Below, piece after piece: positions 14,048 through 25,942 of a stretch of 64,000 nucleotides of DNA. Location: assembly GCF_965638725.1 (NCBI RefSeq), contig NC_134960.1, positions 3,598,501-3,662,500 of the forward strand. The letters are read 5' to 3'. This DNA comes from Aptenodytes patagonicus. Lineage: Eukaryota > Chordata > Aves > Sphenisciformes > Spheniscidae. The notes under the pieces were generated by a model. The model was not told the DNA's origin. It did not search any database and saw only the letters and a list, made by a program, of their open reading frames with translations. Each line of letters starts with the position of its first letter. Positions within the stretch are counted from its first letter, which is position 1. Made by a program: the position numbers and the translations under genes.

Positions 14048-15149
14048 CTGATAGCAAAAAGTGAAATGATCTTTTAAGTTACATTAAAGAATATTTTCTC
14101 TTAATATTACATGCCAGCATCTAAACTAAATCTGTTATTTAACAACTCTGAGAGCCAAATACCTCATGAGTGGTTCCAAGGATAATGCCCATTGTACATC
14201 TTAAAATGGAGCTTGTCAACAACCAATAGTTTCAAGTCCTTTGCAGCAAAAAATACCGACACTACGTCTGCATAAAAGACCCCCGTACATACGGCGCTCG
14301 TGTTTGCAGTTGCCCTGGGATTTCCCAGGGTGAAGGCAAACACGTAGCGTTATTATATCCTTGTTAGAAGTGGGTACAGGGATGACATCTCTCTGCAGCC
14401 GCTGGACTGATGAAAGAAATCCCATGGATTTCAAAAGGCTCCACAGCCGCACCTGGTGGCTGGCGGGCTCAGCGCAACGCGGGGAGGTTCAGGTGAAGCG
14501 AATAGCAATTTTTAGAGAAATCACTCTAAAACTTACACTGCTTAATGCTGTATCACACCATGGTACCCTCAGTATGTCATAAGGAAAATGTTAAACGTTT
14601 TTTAAAAGTGTTATACAAAGAGCTGTCTAGAGGTTCTTGTAAAAACCTCGTTGTGGCCAAGCCGAGCGTTCAAGTTAAAAACTAGAAATTGCATTTTCTA
14701 AGCTACCATAACCCGTTGGCCTTTCTTCATACATTAAAAGGTGATTGCATGTTATCTGCTATTTTGAAAGTGGAGTTTGCTTTACTCAGCCTCCGTCTGG
14801 GTGGCAGCAAACTGTTTTTTCTTCACTGTTCAGTGTGTGATTTCTCCTCGCTCTGCAAAGGGCCAGATCCGGTGCTTTTCCATGACAAAATTTATGCTGC
14901 ATGAGGAGCAGGCTCAGCACAGTGAAGACTTGGCCAGTGTCTCTGAATCCACCCTTGTTTGTGCAGGAGAATATGTAATTAACGTTTTGTGAGAGATCTT
15001 ATAGAACTTTAGGGAAATGCAGGCTTTTGGGGACTTTTTGGGACATATCCCGGCTCCTCTGAGTAACTCTACTTTGCTGTGCACACACACAAACCGAGGA
15101 CAGTTTGCAATCTACAGGAGTGACTCATTTACCAGTGTGCACATAGTTA

Positions 15150-15206
15150 TGAATTTATTATTAAATATTTATTATTTTATTTATTCAATTATTATTTATT
15201 TATTCT
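15150..15206. repeat. AT-rich TTATTTAT low-complexity repeat
   Basis: Imperfect TTATT/TATTTAT reiterations over about 57 bases, inside an intron of the decayed CDKL3 locus. Confidence 0.75.
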
Positions 15207-17741
15207 CCTGCTAAATCCAAAACACAGCACTGCACCAGCTACCAGGAAGAAAATTAACTCTATTCCAGCTGAAACCAGGACAATCTGTTCATTATTCATA
15301 AATTCGTATCATTAGGTTATTAAGAATCTTTTCATCTAGTGTTATTTGGCGTCTGTTCTCTACTTAAATTATCTCATAATTTTTGTGTCATTGCACCTAC
15401 TTCAGTAACATCTAGGATGTCTGGATCTCATTCTATTGCTGTGTAACCTAGTTCACGGTTCTTGGCTCATCTTTCTGAATTGGTACAGCGGGTGGGTGGA
15501 AGGTGAGTTATTATTTTAGCTCCCAGTTCTAGGGTAGGTAAGGGCCCCAGAGTTTTATCTAAATTATACTGGAGAAAATATTCCCTTTAGGAGCACTCTG
15601 CTGGCGGAGGACTGTCCTGAAATACTCCTCTAACTTGTTAGATAGGGGTTGTGAATGGACTGTCAGAGTAGCTGTGGCAACTATTCATCGACTCAAGGCT
15701 TTTTCACCTCCCATGCTGCCCCTTTCTCTCTATAGCCGGTGATCTGTCCCTATATCTTTATTTCCAAATTGCATTTAGATGTGCTGCCCTACCCTTTACG
15801 CTTCTGTGGATGTGATTCACATGCACGAACAGAGCCTGAAGTTCTTACAGTCGTGCAGTTCTTGAGCATGGAATAGGAAACAAGAGAAAGGTACCATAAG
15901 CTCATCAACTTGGATCTTCTTGCCAGCCGGGAAAATGCAGCATCTCTGACTACAGATTCTTCCTCCTTCTTCTCTGAGCACATCAGAAGATACAAGGGTT
16001 TTGCAGCCCAGCGCAGGTGGATTCAGGGTCCCTGCCAGCAGTGTTCCCAGAGATGATTTTACTGTACCCACATTCATACGTTCCTCTTCTGCATACCTGA
16101 GGGGTATTGCCCAACTTTAAGACTGCCTGTCTGGAGCTTCTTAAATTAAAAGGCCCAGGTGAGGAAGGTAGGATCCCTATCCCAACAGAGACATTCTTCC
16201 ATAAGGAGTTTAGAACGTCTGATTCAAGAGTTTAATTATTGCCTGATTGGGGTGATGTGAAGCATTTTCCAAGAATCTCTGCTTCTCTCCATTGACTGTT
16301 TGGATGAAAAACAGACTCTTCTAACCTAAACAAATCAGATGTCTGAAATGGACAGGCTAATACCCCTGTAAATGCATAGGAAGAGGTCGGCTTCCCATAC
16401 CATGTCCTAATTCTGAAAGAACATTCTCTGTCCCTCCATTTCCATTTCGCTTCCAGCTACCACAGTCGGATGATGGTGGCCACTTCCAAAGTGGGTCACT
16501 TTATAATGTCCCTCCTACGCTGTCTCCGTGTGATGCCTCTTAAACACGGGAAACCTAAAAGAAACACAAATAAACACACTAAGACAAAATAAAATAAATC
16601 CTCCTGGAAGCTGTTGAAATGTTTGTCAAAGGATTTTGAAGGGTTACAAAGACTTCTGAGGAATCAAAGTAGCCTAACGGATAAACTGCTTTCCCTTTCT
16701 TCCCTCATACACTTCAAAGCTCCATTTCATTTTACGTACTAAACGTAGTTGTCATAACTTAACACTTTCTGAAAATCTATCTGTAACACAAAGTCAACCC
16801 ATCATCAACAAAATCAATGACTCGGGAAATTTAAACACATGGGAACAACTACCAGAGATTTGGAAGGACATAACAGAACCAGAGAGGGAAGGAGTAAACC
16901 CTCTCCAACGCTGTAACTCAGCCGTGGGAGGAAAGCTTGGCCCCTGGCCTTTCCTTTTCCCCGTCCCCCACGAATGAATGAGATCCTTCATTTCTCTGCA
17001 GCAACTGCGTTTTCTATTGCCAGAGAAAGAATGAGTCAGAAAAGCCTGCTGCTGGTGAAAGCTTCGCTGGTCTTTACTCAACAGAGTGCTTTATCAATTT
17101 TTGTTTTGAGTTTTCGTGGTGTTAATAGGTTATTAGAAACATCTAGTATCACCACTAGCATTCTGGATTTGTAAAAGAGCTTTTTGCTTGCCATTTATTT
17201 TAAGGCTTAATGAACAAGCTCTCTTTGCGGAAGCAGACATTTTAGGTATGCTCTTAAAAATGAAATGGAGCAAGCTAGTAAAAAAGAAAATGCATCTCAA
17301 TTAGATTATTCTTCCTCCATCTGCTCTCTCAGATCTTTTTATGACAGGAAATTGCCTATTGGATTTTTGATTTTGCTTAATGGAAATGGCAAGCCCTAAA
17401 TCCATTCCCGTTCCCACTGACATCAGGGGAAACAAGGTTCAATGTCTGAGCAGAACACTTTTTTTTTTTAAAAACCGTTAGTGTCTGCAACTGCATCTCA
17501 GTGAATACAGTAATTATAACATCGGTGAATTTAAATTAACTTAAATACTTATGAAACTGTGGACTGGCACTTACGCTCCTGAATCTCCTTGGCATTTCTG
17601 AAAATCCCAACTTCTCTAATTAGCAATTTCCGATGTGCCACATTCTTCATGTGTGGACATCCCAACTAAACCCACTGAACTCCTCATACGAGTTAGGGTG
17701 ACAGACTGTAACTGAATGGGGTTTCTCATAGGAAACAGCAT

Positions 17742-17900
17742 CTCCAGTAAGGCACTGAGCTGGGGAAACCTTTTCCTTGCATTTTCAGGATGCTGGACTT
17801 CAGGAAGTACCATCCCTGAAAATCCTGGGCTCTTTATAAAATGCTCTGAAGAAGAGGTGTCCAACTGCTTGACGAAAAGGACATCATGAACAGATAATAA
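17742..17900 (-). pseudogene. CDKL3: CDKL3 exon remnant, lower C-lobe of the kinase
   Basis: On the minus strand, KSPGFSGMVLPEVQHPENAR followed by KRFPQLSALLE matches CDKL3 [20 protein letters not shown] and KKYPKLNGLLA closely. Upstream, the ancestral [21 protein letters not shown] part is still readable in DNA but is spread over different frames. There is an extra base near the VGNL position, and a missing T in the run just before KSP, which puts LQSIF and KSP out of frame. Similarity stops abruptly after LLE; the following codons (MLFPMRNPIQ...) do not resemble the next helix of the kinase. No clear donor is seen at that point. Confidence 0.9.
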
Positions 17901-18543
17901 ATCAGCTGGTTAAAACAGATATAAAGATTGTATACTATGTTCTTATTCTAGTATCCCCATGGAGATGGCTAAAATACATTAAAAATCTCTCGTCAAAAAG
18001 CCTGCTATCTTCAAAACTGAAATGAATCCAACTCCGCAACACTGCTGTACTGCTCTCTGTGCTTCCTCTCGGAGAAGAAGTCTACATAAAAGCAGATCCT
18101 TCCTGCTGACTCATTCTGCACTATAAACTATATTTGAGGTTTGAGAATAAAGGAATTATCCTGGCTTGTTAAAAAGCTATTTACCTCCATGTATATAGTT
18201 CAACACTGCCAGAAAAACTACTGCAGTGTACTGTTGTTGTTATTACTAAGAATAATAGTAATCAATATCTAACAGCATGAACAAGAGCATACAGACAGAA
18301 CTGCCACTCCTCTCCGCAACTCCACACCTCCTCCACAGAATTTCATAATAGTAGTTGGACAGTAACAGAATTTTATAAAACACAGAATAAAATCTTTAGT
18401 GGGAATTAATTACACACTTGGAAAAAACCTAACACCATGTAGATAACCACGCATGCTACATCTCCGAAGTTCCACATCTTTCTTTCCTCAGTTTTACCCC
18501 ACCTCCTCTTGCACTGCTCCTTAGGGCTCCTCAGACAACCCTT

Positions 18544-18585
18544 GTCACTGACCATCACAGGGGCTTGGCGCCAACGCTACTGGAC
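18544..18585 (-). pseudogene. CDKL3: CDKL3 activation-loop/APE remnant with stop
   Basis: The minus strand reads V-Q-stop-R-W-R-Q-A-P, aligning with the CDKL3 sequence VATRWYRAP that follows the TDY activation motif. The stop is TAG at 18577-18579. Flanking sequence is too diverged to place exon ends; an AAGCTGTGC word just upstream may be what remains of the KLCDFG segment. The position between the neighbouring CDKL3 remnants supports the call. The match is short, so confidence is moderate. Confidence 0.52.
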
Positions 18586-19056
18586 ATTTTTGATACGGAT
18601 AATATGGAAAATCATCTGCAGGGCAAACAGGCACAGCTTAGCTAGGAAAAACATGGATTACCATCTCCTAGAGAATTTTTTAAAAATATGAATAATCTGT
18701 TTGGTTTATACAATAACAGTACTGTATTTAAAGATAAACCTTGCACTGCTCTCACTGAAGCTGGAACCAGAGCGTAATGGTATCTTTGACCCACAACAAC
18801 AGAAGAACCCTAAATCAGTTTAATAAGAAATGGGTTCTGTTTGCCTTAAAAAAAAGGCAGTTCTCGAGGCATGAAAGCATGGACTGAAAAAAACTCTCCT
18901 GCTACTTCAGAATTGACTCTGTGAGGCACACAGTGCCCTCATTTCCCAAAGTCATCGATGTCCCCATACTACTACAATTAGCAACTGCTTAACGTAGGTG
19001 ATGAGTGAAAGAGAGCAGGATTGCTGCACAGTACGGAACAGATTTCTGCACGGTAA

Positions 19057-19075
19057 CCCCCCCCCCCCCCCCCCC
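19057..19075. repeat. Poly-C tract (19 nt)
   Basis: Uninterrupted C run of 19 bases, so 19 G on the minus strand, which is the transcribed sense of the CDKL3 remnant. It is G-quadruplex-prone and a likely site of length error. A purine-rich stretch follows at about 19090-19200. Confidence 0.85.
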
Positions 19076-19514
19076 ATCAACAGCAGGACAAACCAAAAGC
19101 GATTAAGAGAGATGAGACAAGCACGGAGGAGAAGGACAAGGTGGGAGCAGGGAAGGATAAGCAAGGTACTGCAACAGCAGGGAAGACAGCTGCTACAGCA
19201 GTGACGCAATGGGCTGGGTAAAGTCCTGAATATTTTTAGCTTTTCAGAATTTCAGAGATGGGTCCAAATACTCTGCAGTAGTGCTGCTACTATCCAAGTA
19301 CTCCTCCGATCATCTAGTCCGATGTCTCGTTTCAATTCTGCAGATCATTTCAAGCCAACTGGAAGCCGTAAACTATTACTATGAAACAAAACCTTTTTCT
19401 CAGTAACGAATTAGCACTTTCGATATCTGTATGACAAAACACTACAAAAAATAAGAGGTGTGATCTGAAAGCGCTAACATTTTATTTATGTTCAATCTTG
19501 CAGGTGAGTTCTTA

Positions 19515-19704
<190 letters not shown>

Positions 19705-20550
19705 CTGTTGTAAAAGAAGAAAAACACTTTCTACCATGGCTTTCTATTTCAATTCATACAGACTTCCTCTTTAAAAGGCTGATAACAAGAACTATAATTT
19801 GCTTAATTAAAGATTGACATTACTTTGAAAATACGCTAAAAGTCTCTGTTTCCGCTCCGTCAGCCTTCCTCCAATATTCAAACATATGGGTTACCAAGTT
19901 ATTTTTCACAGCGCGTCTCCAGGCTCTGAACTACTACTGCTGAGCCAGGAATATAGCAAAGAAACGAGCAGCTCTGCTCACTAGCTTAAAAAATATCCTC
20001 TTGAATGCGTTTTACTTATACTAATAAATCATAGATAAGAACTCACATATTAAAAGAATCACATTAAAAACACGTACCATTTCACATTGAGGTCCATTTA
20101 CCATTTAATTTTTACATTACTATCTGTTGATATTTTGAAGCAGCTTTAGGTGAAAACCAAAGCTAGTTTTAACTCAGTACAAAAGTATCTGTCCTTTTAA
20201 TTACCATAATTTTCTTTTCTGCCGAGACCACAGACATCAGTCTGCATTTAGAGGTAAGGCCTCCTCCGCATACATTAACTTCGAGAGAAGTTGAGGGACC
20301 CATATGGCAAAATGTGCCATTATGCCTAATTAAAAATTGATGAGAACTAAATTTTTAAAACATGCGGTTGCTGCAAAGAGTGGAAGTGGGCTGAATATAC
20401 AGCATAAAAGTAAGAATACAAATTTATAACCTTGTAATTTGACTACGTTATTGTTCCAATACTTTGCAGAAGTTCAATTAAATCAGAGTAAGCTCGTCTT
20501 AGAGCTGGAATCTCTGGCTAGGAGAAAATCCAACACAACCTACATCCAGA

Positions 20551-20958
20551 CTAAAATTCTTGCAGACCTTTCGTGGACATAGGTCTAAACTCAAATATTA
20601 CCACTGAGCTTTTAGGGGAGATCTCCCCACTGCACCGTAACAATGCCGAAATATCTTTGTGAGGAAATATTTGTAGATAATCCCTCCTCTGTTTAGGGAC
20701 TGCACAGAACTGGTATAATAAATACACCGCCCCTTTTGCGGCCAATGTGCACTGAGGCTCCTGGGAAGAGAGCCAAAGCAAAGTGATGTAATCCACAGCT
20801 GACAGAAAAGGCCACCTGGGGAAGCCGGGGCAGGACACAACGTGAGCTGCAAGGCTGACCTTTGCATTGCAGAAGCAGGAGGGAAAGCCTTTCCACCCGT
20901 TCTGCTTTCCCCCTCCTGTGCCAAGGACAGGCAAGAGCTCTGGTGCAGAAGTACTCAC
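20551..20958 (-). other. Unassigned 135-codon open frame in CDKL3 intron
   Basis: This minus-strand frame stays open for 135 codons and a second minus frame is open for 108 codons over the same bases. The protein is Ser/Pro/Gly/Cys-mixed with no recognisable domain. It lies between CDKL3 exon remnants 1 and 2. Overlapping openness suggests stop-poor composition more than a gene. Confidence 0.15.
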
Positions 20959-21244
20959 AGCAACGCCACTCCCGGTCAGGATAACGCGCAGCTCAGCAGA
21001 ACTCCCACGTATTCTTCCACCGCTTAGTTTAAACAGGGAGTGCTTTTGTCAACATCATTTCCAAACTTTGCCTCCAAATTTTAAATTTACTTTAGATGCT
21101 AATTTTAATTTGGCATCAAAGTCTTTCAGAAACAATTTGTTTTCACGCTGTAAGCGGCCTGCAAGTCACCACGTACCCTGGCAATGATGCAGGTCTAGTT
21201 TTCAAGCCATTTCCCCCTTGTTTTACACATTTAAAGCTGCTAAC

Positions 21245-21367
21245 CTGTAGAAACTTTACAGCTCTCATCGTGGTTTTGTTAACAGATTTTTTCCGATTTC
21301 TCATACAATATTTGAACGCCCGCTGCCTGTCCCCTCCCAGTTTGGCAAGGATCTCGTACACCTTCAT
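21245..21367 (-). pseudogene. CDKL3: CDKL3 first coding exon remnant, ATP-loop deleted
   Basis: The 41 codons begin MKVYEILAKLG and end KSVNKTTMRAVKFLQ, matching CDKL3 MEMYETLGKVG and QSVNKIAMREIKFLK. The normal exon has about 55 codons. Most of the GEGSYG loop, the following strands and the AIK lysine are missing. DNA alignment suggests a deletion after the first GG plus a lost A and a gained A around the KIFYE region, so frame is restored by chance and that part reads out of frame. The exon begins directly at an AG acceptor with a purine-rich tract and ends at CAG then GTTAG. No ATP-binding kinase could be made from it. Confidence 0.9.
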
Positions 21368-21733
21368 CTGTTTTTATTTCTCCATGTAAGGACAAGTTTT
21401 AACTAATTTGAGGCACATACAGTTCTTTAAGGAGATATTTATAGACAGTGTTTCAAGAGGAGTAACACCTGAAGACAGCTGCGCTCACACTACCCTCAGT
21501 GTGTCTGCACGCCCTTGAGGCTCCCAACCCCTCCGTCCAACTGCTTTTAAACATATATGGGGACAGACAAGGATCAGCTTCACACTCACACACGTTCACA
21601 GAGGCATCTCCCAACCCCACCTTTAAACAAGGGCCATTTAAAATGCGGAAGGAAAGCTTTAAAGAAAATAAACACGGCCCCATCTTCCAGGAAAAAAAGG
21701 TGCGACCAGCGTGACGGGGAAGGGCCCGGATAC

Positions 21734-22010
21734 CTGCGTTACCGCACCGGTCCAGAAATGCCTAACGGTAGTTTTGAGAACGGGCCCCGCCTGCGGCCCA
21801 GCCCGGCCCGGCCCGGCCCGGCCCCGCCAGCAGCGCGGCGAGCTCGGGGCCGGTGTCGGCGGGGGCCGCGCAGGGGCGGCCCCCTCAGCACCCGCTTCTC
21901 CTTGCGGCGAGCGCAGCGCTGAGGCCTCGGCCGCCGCTCGGCCTCGGCGCCGCCGCTCCGGAGGGACGACGGGCGAAGCGGGCCGGGCGCCCCCGCGCAT
22001 AACACCGCCA
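21734..22010 (-). other. CDKL3: Inferred 5' UTR exon of CDKL3 remnant
   Basis: Inferred only from the CpG island and the minus-strand donor at 21732-21733, which is about 365 bases upstream of the first coding remnant. The start site is not defined by the sequence, so the right-hand boundary is a guess. Confidence 0.35.
21801..21820. repeat. (GCCCG)4 array
   Basis: Four perfect GCCCG units. It is the reverse complement of the CCGGG array at 22012-22046, so the two form an inverted pair about 190 bases apart. Confidence 0.9.
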
Positions 22011-22011
22011 T

Positions 22012-22046
22012 CCGGGCCGGGCCGGGCCGGGCCGGGCCGGGCCGGG
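22012..22046. repeat. (CCGGG)7 array
   Basis: Seven perfect CCGGG units, giving repeated GGG runs with 2-base loops on the plus strand. That is a G-quadruplex pattern. Confidence 0.92.
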
Positions 22047-22085
22047 CGCCGGGGCCGCCCTCAGCCCCCCGCGCTGCCGGGCCCT

Positions 22086-22099
22086 GCTGCCACGGCAAC
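22086..22099 (+). promoter_or_regulatory. RFX X-box-like motif
   Basis: GCTGCCACGGCAAC differs at one base from a symmetric X-box of the form GTTGCC-N2-GGCAAC. X-boxes bind RFX factors and are common at ciliary genes. It lies 20 bases from the CRE. Confidence 0.5.
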
Positions 22100-22118
22100 G
22101 GGCGGGGCGGCGCCGCAG

Positions 22119-22126
22119 TGACGTCA
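22119..22126. promoter_or_regulatory. Palindromic CRE (TGACGTCA)
   Basis: Perfect 8-base CREB/ATF site inside the CpG island, placed between the two outward-facing splice donors and so near the likely divergent start sites. Confidence 0.7.
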
Positions 22127-22350
22127 GGCGCACGGCCGGGCGGGGCTCCGCCTCGCGCTCCCTCAGAACGGCGCTTCCCGCCGGCGGGCGCGGAGGTGGC
22201 GGCGTGTCGCCGTTCTCTTCTCAGCGGGAACTGGTCGTTAAACGCGTCTTGCTCGGGCAGACGCGGCCGCCTTTGCCTCCACGGGTCGTGGCGTCAGGTA
22301 ATGGAGGGCGTTCAGCAGCGCCGGGCTGGTGAAAGGGGTAACTGCTGCCC

Positions 22351-25280
22351 CCAGAGGCAGAACTGCCATCTCCCTCCTCCGGTCTTCGCAAAAATAAATG
22401 AACGCATACATAAAATTTGAGGGAATCCCTTTAGATTCTTGAAAAATCTTCAAGCAGGTGGCTGCGTGGAGCCTGTGGAGAAGTGGAGTCACTTAGAATA
22501 AGTGTTAAGTACCGTCTGGCCAGCCGGTTCAGGGGAGAGAGGGAGGCAGGTGTGGTGGCTCTGGGGTTTTGTCGTGCTCGTAGTTCCTGGAGGTAGTATG
22601 CCCTTAAGTAAGTAAGACTTCACTGAAATACAGTCAAAGAATAATCATCAATAGTTTCCTGTCAAAATAGTAGTAGGTCCACACAGTGTTTTTTTCTGAG
22701 TCTAGTATTTTTCTTGAAAACTTGAGGTGGGGTTGGAGGCAGTAACAGACACAGAGGAGGCTCGGGGACTCTCCAGGATGGGCACATTGAAGTAACACCC
22801 GTAAATCAATAAGCTGTGGGGGTTCAGAGGCTGCTTCTAGCTCTGCTGCTGTGTGGATTAAATAAGGTCCTTAATTCTCCTCTTTACTGTGGCACCGCTT
22901 ACTTGCTCCCATATTGGAGCTAAGGATGAGCAAATCAACCATCTTTTTGCCACATGACCTGGTGGATTATCTTTGTTCCCGAGTGCTTTGGGAAGAAGGA
23001 TCGTCTCTCCTCAGCAGCCGCTGCAATGAATGAGAACAAAAATAGTTTCTAACAGGTGACTTGGCTTATTCATTTCCCTAATTTTGGAGTCTTGGGCTTG
23101 GCTGATGTTAATATAAATAACTCTTCCCAGAGGGACACTGCAGCATGAGAGAGTGACCTGGAAAAAAAAAAGTTACTAGGAGGATGGATTTTTTTGACAA
23201 ACAGAAGCAAGTAGTTTGTTTTCACTGTTAATTCTCAAGCTTCTCATCTTACGATGGGACAAAGTTACCTTAGAAATGTTTTGGTTTTGCAAGATGCTAC
23301 ACAAATATGTAGTGTTTATTCAAGATTACTATAGAATGATTGTGCTGCAAAATGCTACCTTTTTATTTAATGTCATCCCTTATCAAATATCATTTTCTGG
23401 GAAAAAATAGGGATAAAAAGAGGACTTGAAAGAACTTTCTGATCAGGAAGTTGTTATATCTATTTCAGTACTACTCAAGAAGTTTGTAGAAGGAAGACGT
23501 TCATTCATGTTCTAGACTGCGCAGCGTGTAAGGATTTTTTCCAAGTTTTTGAAGCACTGTTATAGTGGATAGTTTTAATGGTTGCACAGAAAAAAACCCT
23601 CCAGACACCAAATGAAAAAGTTAGTTCTGAAATTGTTGTTTCCACCTGGCTCTGGAGGTCGGTGAGTTACAAGTATATGATAAACTGAAAATGTGAACAC
23701 TAAAATGCCCATAGTGAAATGAAACAGTAATGGCAGTGATGCATTTAAATTTAAGCAAGGAAGTACTGGAAATAATTATCAGCAGATACAAATTTGAAGT
23801 GGTTATTTAGTGCAGATTTCATTTTGAGACATATTAAACGACCTTAGCAAGGGCAGAGCTCTCTTTTACAGTGGGACTCTTTTTTTTTTTTTTTTTTTGT
23901 GAAACTAGCTTGGGGTATAGTTAACTTCATTTTAAAACCTACATGTGCCGTACCCTCAACAGAGCAGAAATTGCAGCTGGTTCTTCAGAGGAAAAAAATA
24001 AAGCTTTCAATTTATTAATAAAACTACCAGCCATACCTGTGTAACTGCCAGGTAGGGTTAAAACCAAAACTTTAACGTTAGCTAATGTCTATACACCGTT
24101 CCCCGGTGCTGTCAGAGGAGAGGAAATACTGTTGCTGTTGAGATGTTGTTGAAAATGTTCCTGAGCCAGGTGGAAACAACACAGGGTTTCAGATTTAACT
24201 CGGTTGATGCCTGATATTTGGGTTTTGGGGTTTTTTCCCTCTGTGGAGGGGAGCTCTGAGCGTGGAGGGCTTTGAGAGTGACTTGAGCTTCCAAGGGTAG
24301 AGTGCTGCCCTTCGGGTAAGGGATGCTCTCGCCGCTCTGTCCGGGCAATTGCAGCAGAGCGTGTGTTGATAGTGAAATAATGGATGTTGTTAAACCGATG
24401 TTAATTATTTATACAGGTCCAAGCTTGCACTTGCGTTTTACAGTCTGCCTTCTCCCTTACGAATTAGCTGGAGCTAAATATAAACCATATAAAGCTAGAG
24501 GAGCAGCAGTGGAATGTAAAACTAAAGCGTGTATGTGACGGGAGGAGGAGGAAAATCCAGAAGAGAGGACTGCTTGGCGGGAACCATTACTCATTAGCGT
24601 GGGGAATGATAGTTTCTTATTACCAAGCCTCTTTAAAAAGCTTGCGCCCTTGCACCATCAGGCTTTACGGGAATTCCTATGCTTGCATCTCACTTTCAGC
24701 ATCCGAATATCTTCACTGAGGTGGGACGCTGGGTTAAAAAGCGTTTGGAGCCTAAGTCCTTCTTGCAGGGTAAAATCCTGACCCATGTGAGGTACCGGTT
24801 CAGAGCAGCGCTCGGGTCAGTCCGTGTCTAAAGTAACCTGTGTCAGCGGAGCTGCTGCAGCGCGGGCTTGGCACGAACTTTGTTAAGAAGCAGTTACTGG
24901 CTTTGTGTTATATTAAACCCAGGTTCGATGCTCTTCAAGCACATGGGTGGCTGGAGGCGAGACAAATGGGCGGAGGATGAAGACCGTGTTTATTTCTGTC
25001 ACTTCATTACGAGTCTCATGGTGTTTTGACCTCCTTAAAATCATCCGAAAGAAAGGCAAGGAGGCACACGCAGTCACACAAATCCAAGTTCTGGGGCTAA
25101 CTTCTGAGGCTCCGGCTAAGAATTAGGTCATGACTTCAAAGAGACCTGCTCGAGTCTGTTGGAGTGATGGGATTAAAATAAAAAGGTAGCATCCCTTCCC
25201 CGGTTCCCCGCTGCCTTGCTTCGGAGCATAAGCCAACGGGGTACAAACACTTCCCTAAGCTGGTTTCGGACTGTATCCAT
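22351..25280. other. No gene seen between the two CpG islands
   Basis: AT-moderate DNA with a 19-base T tract at 23880-23898. No open frame is recognisable. If an upstream UBE2B exon exists at 22297, this would be its intron. Confidence 0.55.
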
Positions 25281-25891
25281 CTGCTCTTAGTTGTCGCGCC
25301 GTGTGAACGGGCTGCTCCTCCCTCAGCCCCGCGGTGCGCTGGCGGACCCTGCCCGCCCTCCGCCGCGTTTCCCCGGCTGGCGCGGCGAGCCCCCCCCCCC
25401 CCGCCCGCCGGGGAGGCTCCGCGCTGCGGGCACCGGGGCTCCTTGAGCCAGTTCAAATTAAAGTCTCTTCAGCAGCTCCAAACGAAAAGCAGAGCTTGCT
25501 GTTTCTCCCCTGCTAAAAACTGCTTTGTTCAAGCCCAAAACTGTAATTTTAAAAAACAAAAACCAGTTTTTTGGGGGTTTTTTTGGATGAAGAAAGTCTC
25601 TTCCACGGGGCTGAGGCCGTTCTGGTGACAGGCTCGCGGAGCCGGGCACTACAGCGTCCAATCCCGCAGCCTTTTCCCGCTGGCTCTTCCGAAACGCCTC
25701 TAAGTGCGGAGGTAGCGCGGGGCGGCAGTCAGGGGCTCCCGCGGGCGCGGAGCTGCGGGCAGGCGCCTCCCCCCGCGGTGGGGTGGGCCGGGCCGGGCCG
25801 AGGCGCCCCCCCCCAGCCCGCGACGTCGGCCGGCCCAGCGGCGCGGCCCGCCCCCCGCGGAGGGAGACGCCATTGCAGGTTGTTTGTGCAG

Positions 25892-25942
25892 GCGGCGGAG
25901 GGAGGCGGCGCCGCGGCCGCGGCCTCTTTCCCCGCGGCGATC
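25892..25942 (+). other. UBE2B: UBE2B 5' UTR (proximal part)
   Basis: GC-rich leader with GGC repeats directly before the ATG. The 5' limit is not defined. A TTGTTTGTGCAG acceptor-like sequence ends at 25891, so this could also be the start of a spliced exon. Confidence 0.5.

Larger units (their letters stand above)
21710..22350. promoter_or_regulatory. CpG island, divergent promoter of CDKL3 remnant
   Basis: Very GC- and CpG-rich block with no TATA box. It contains a perfect CRE, TGACGTCA, at 22119-22126, and an RFX X-box-like site, GCTGCCACGGCAAC, at 22086-22099. A minus-strand donor (CGCAG then GTATCC, exon end 21734) would join a 5' UTR exon to the CDKL3 remnant at 21367. A plus-strand donor (CGTCAG then GTAATG, exon end 22297) points the other way. 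This is the layout of a bidirectional promoter. Long open frames on both strands are GC artefacts. Confidence 0.75.

Noticed and set aside
18998..19204. 68-codon plus-strand frame with PPPPPP and Arg-rich tail
   Set aside because: Created by the poly-C tract and a purine-rich stretch; no gene context.
21557..22133. Several 80-136-codon frames in the first CpG island
   Set aside because: Low-complexity Arg/Ala/Gly/Pro products from CCGGG arrays and CpG-rich DNA.
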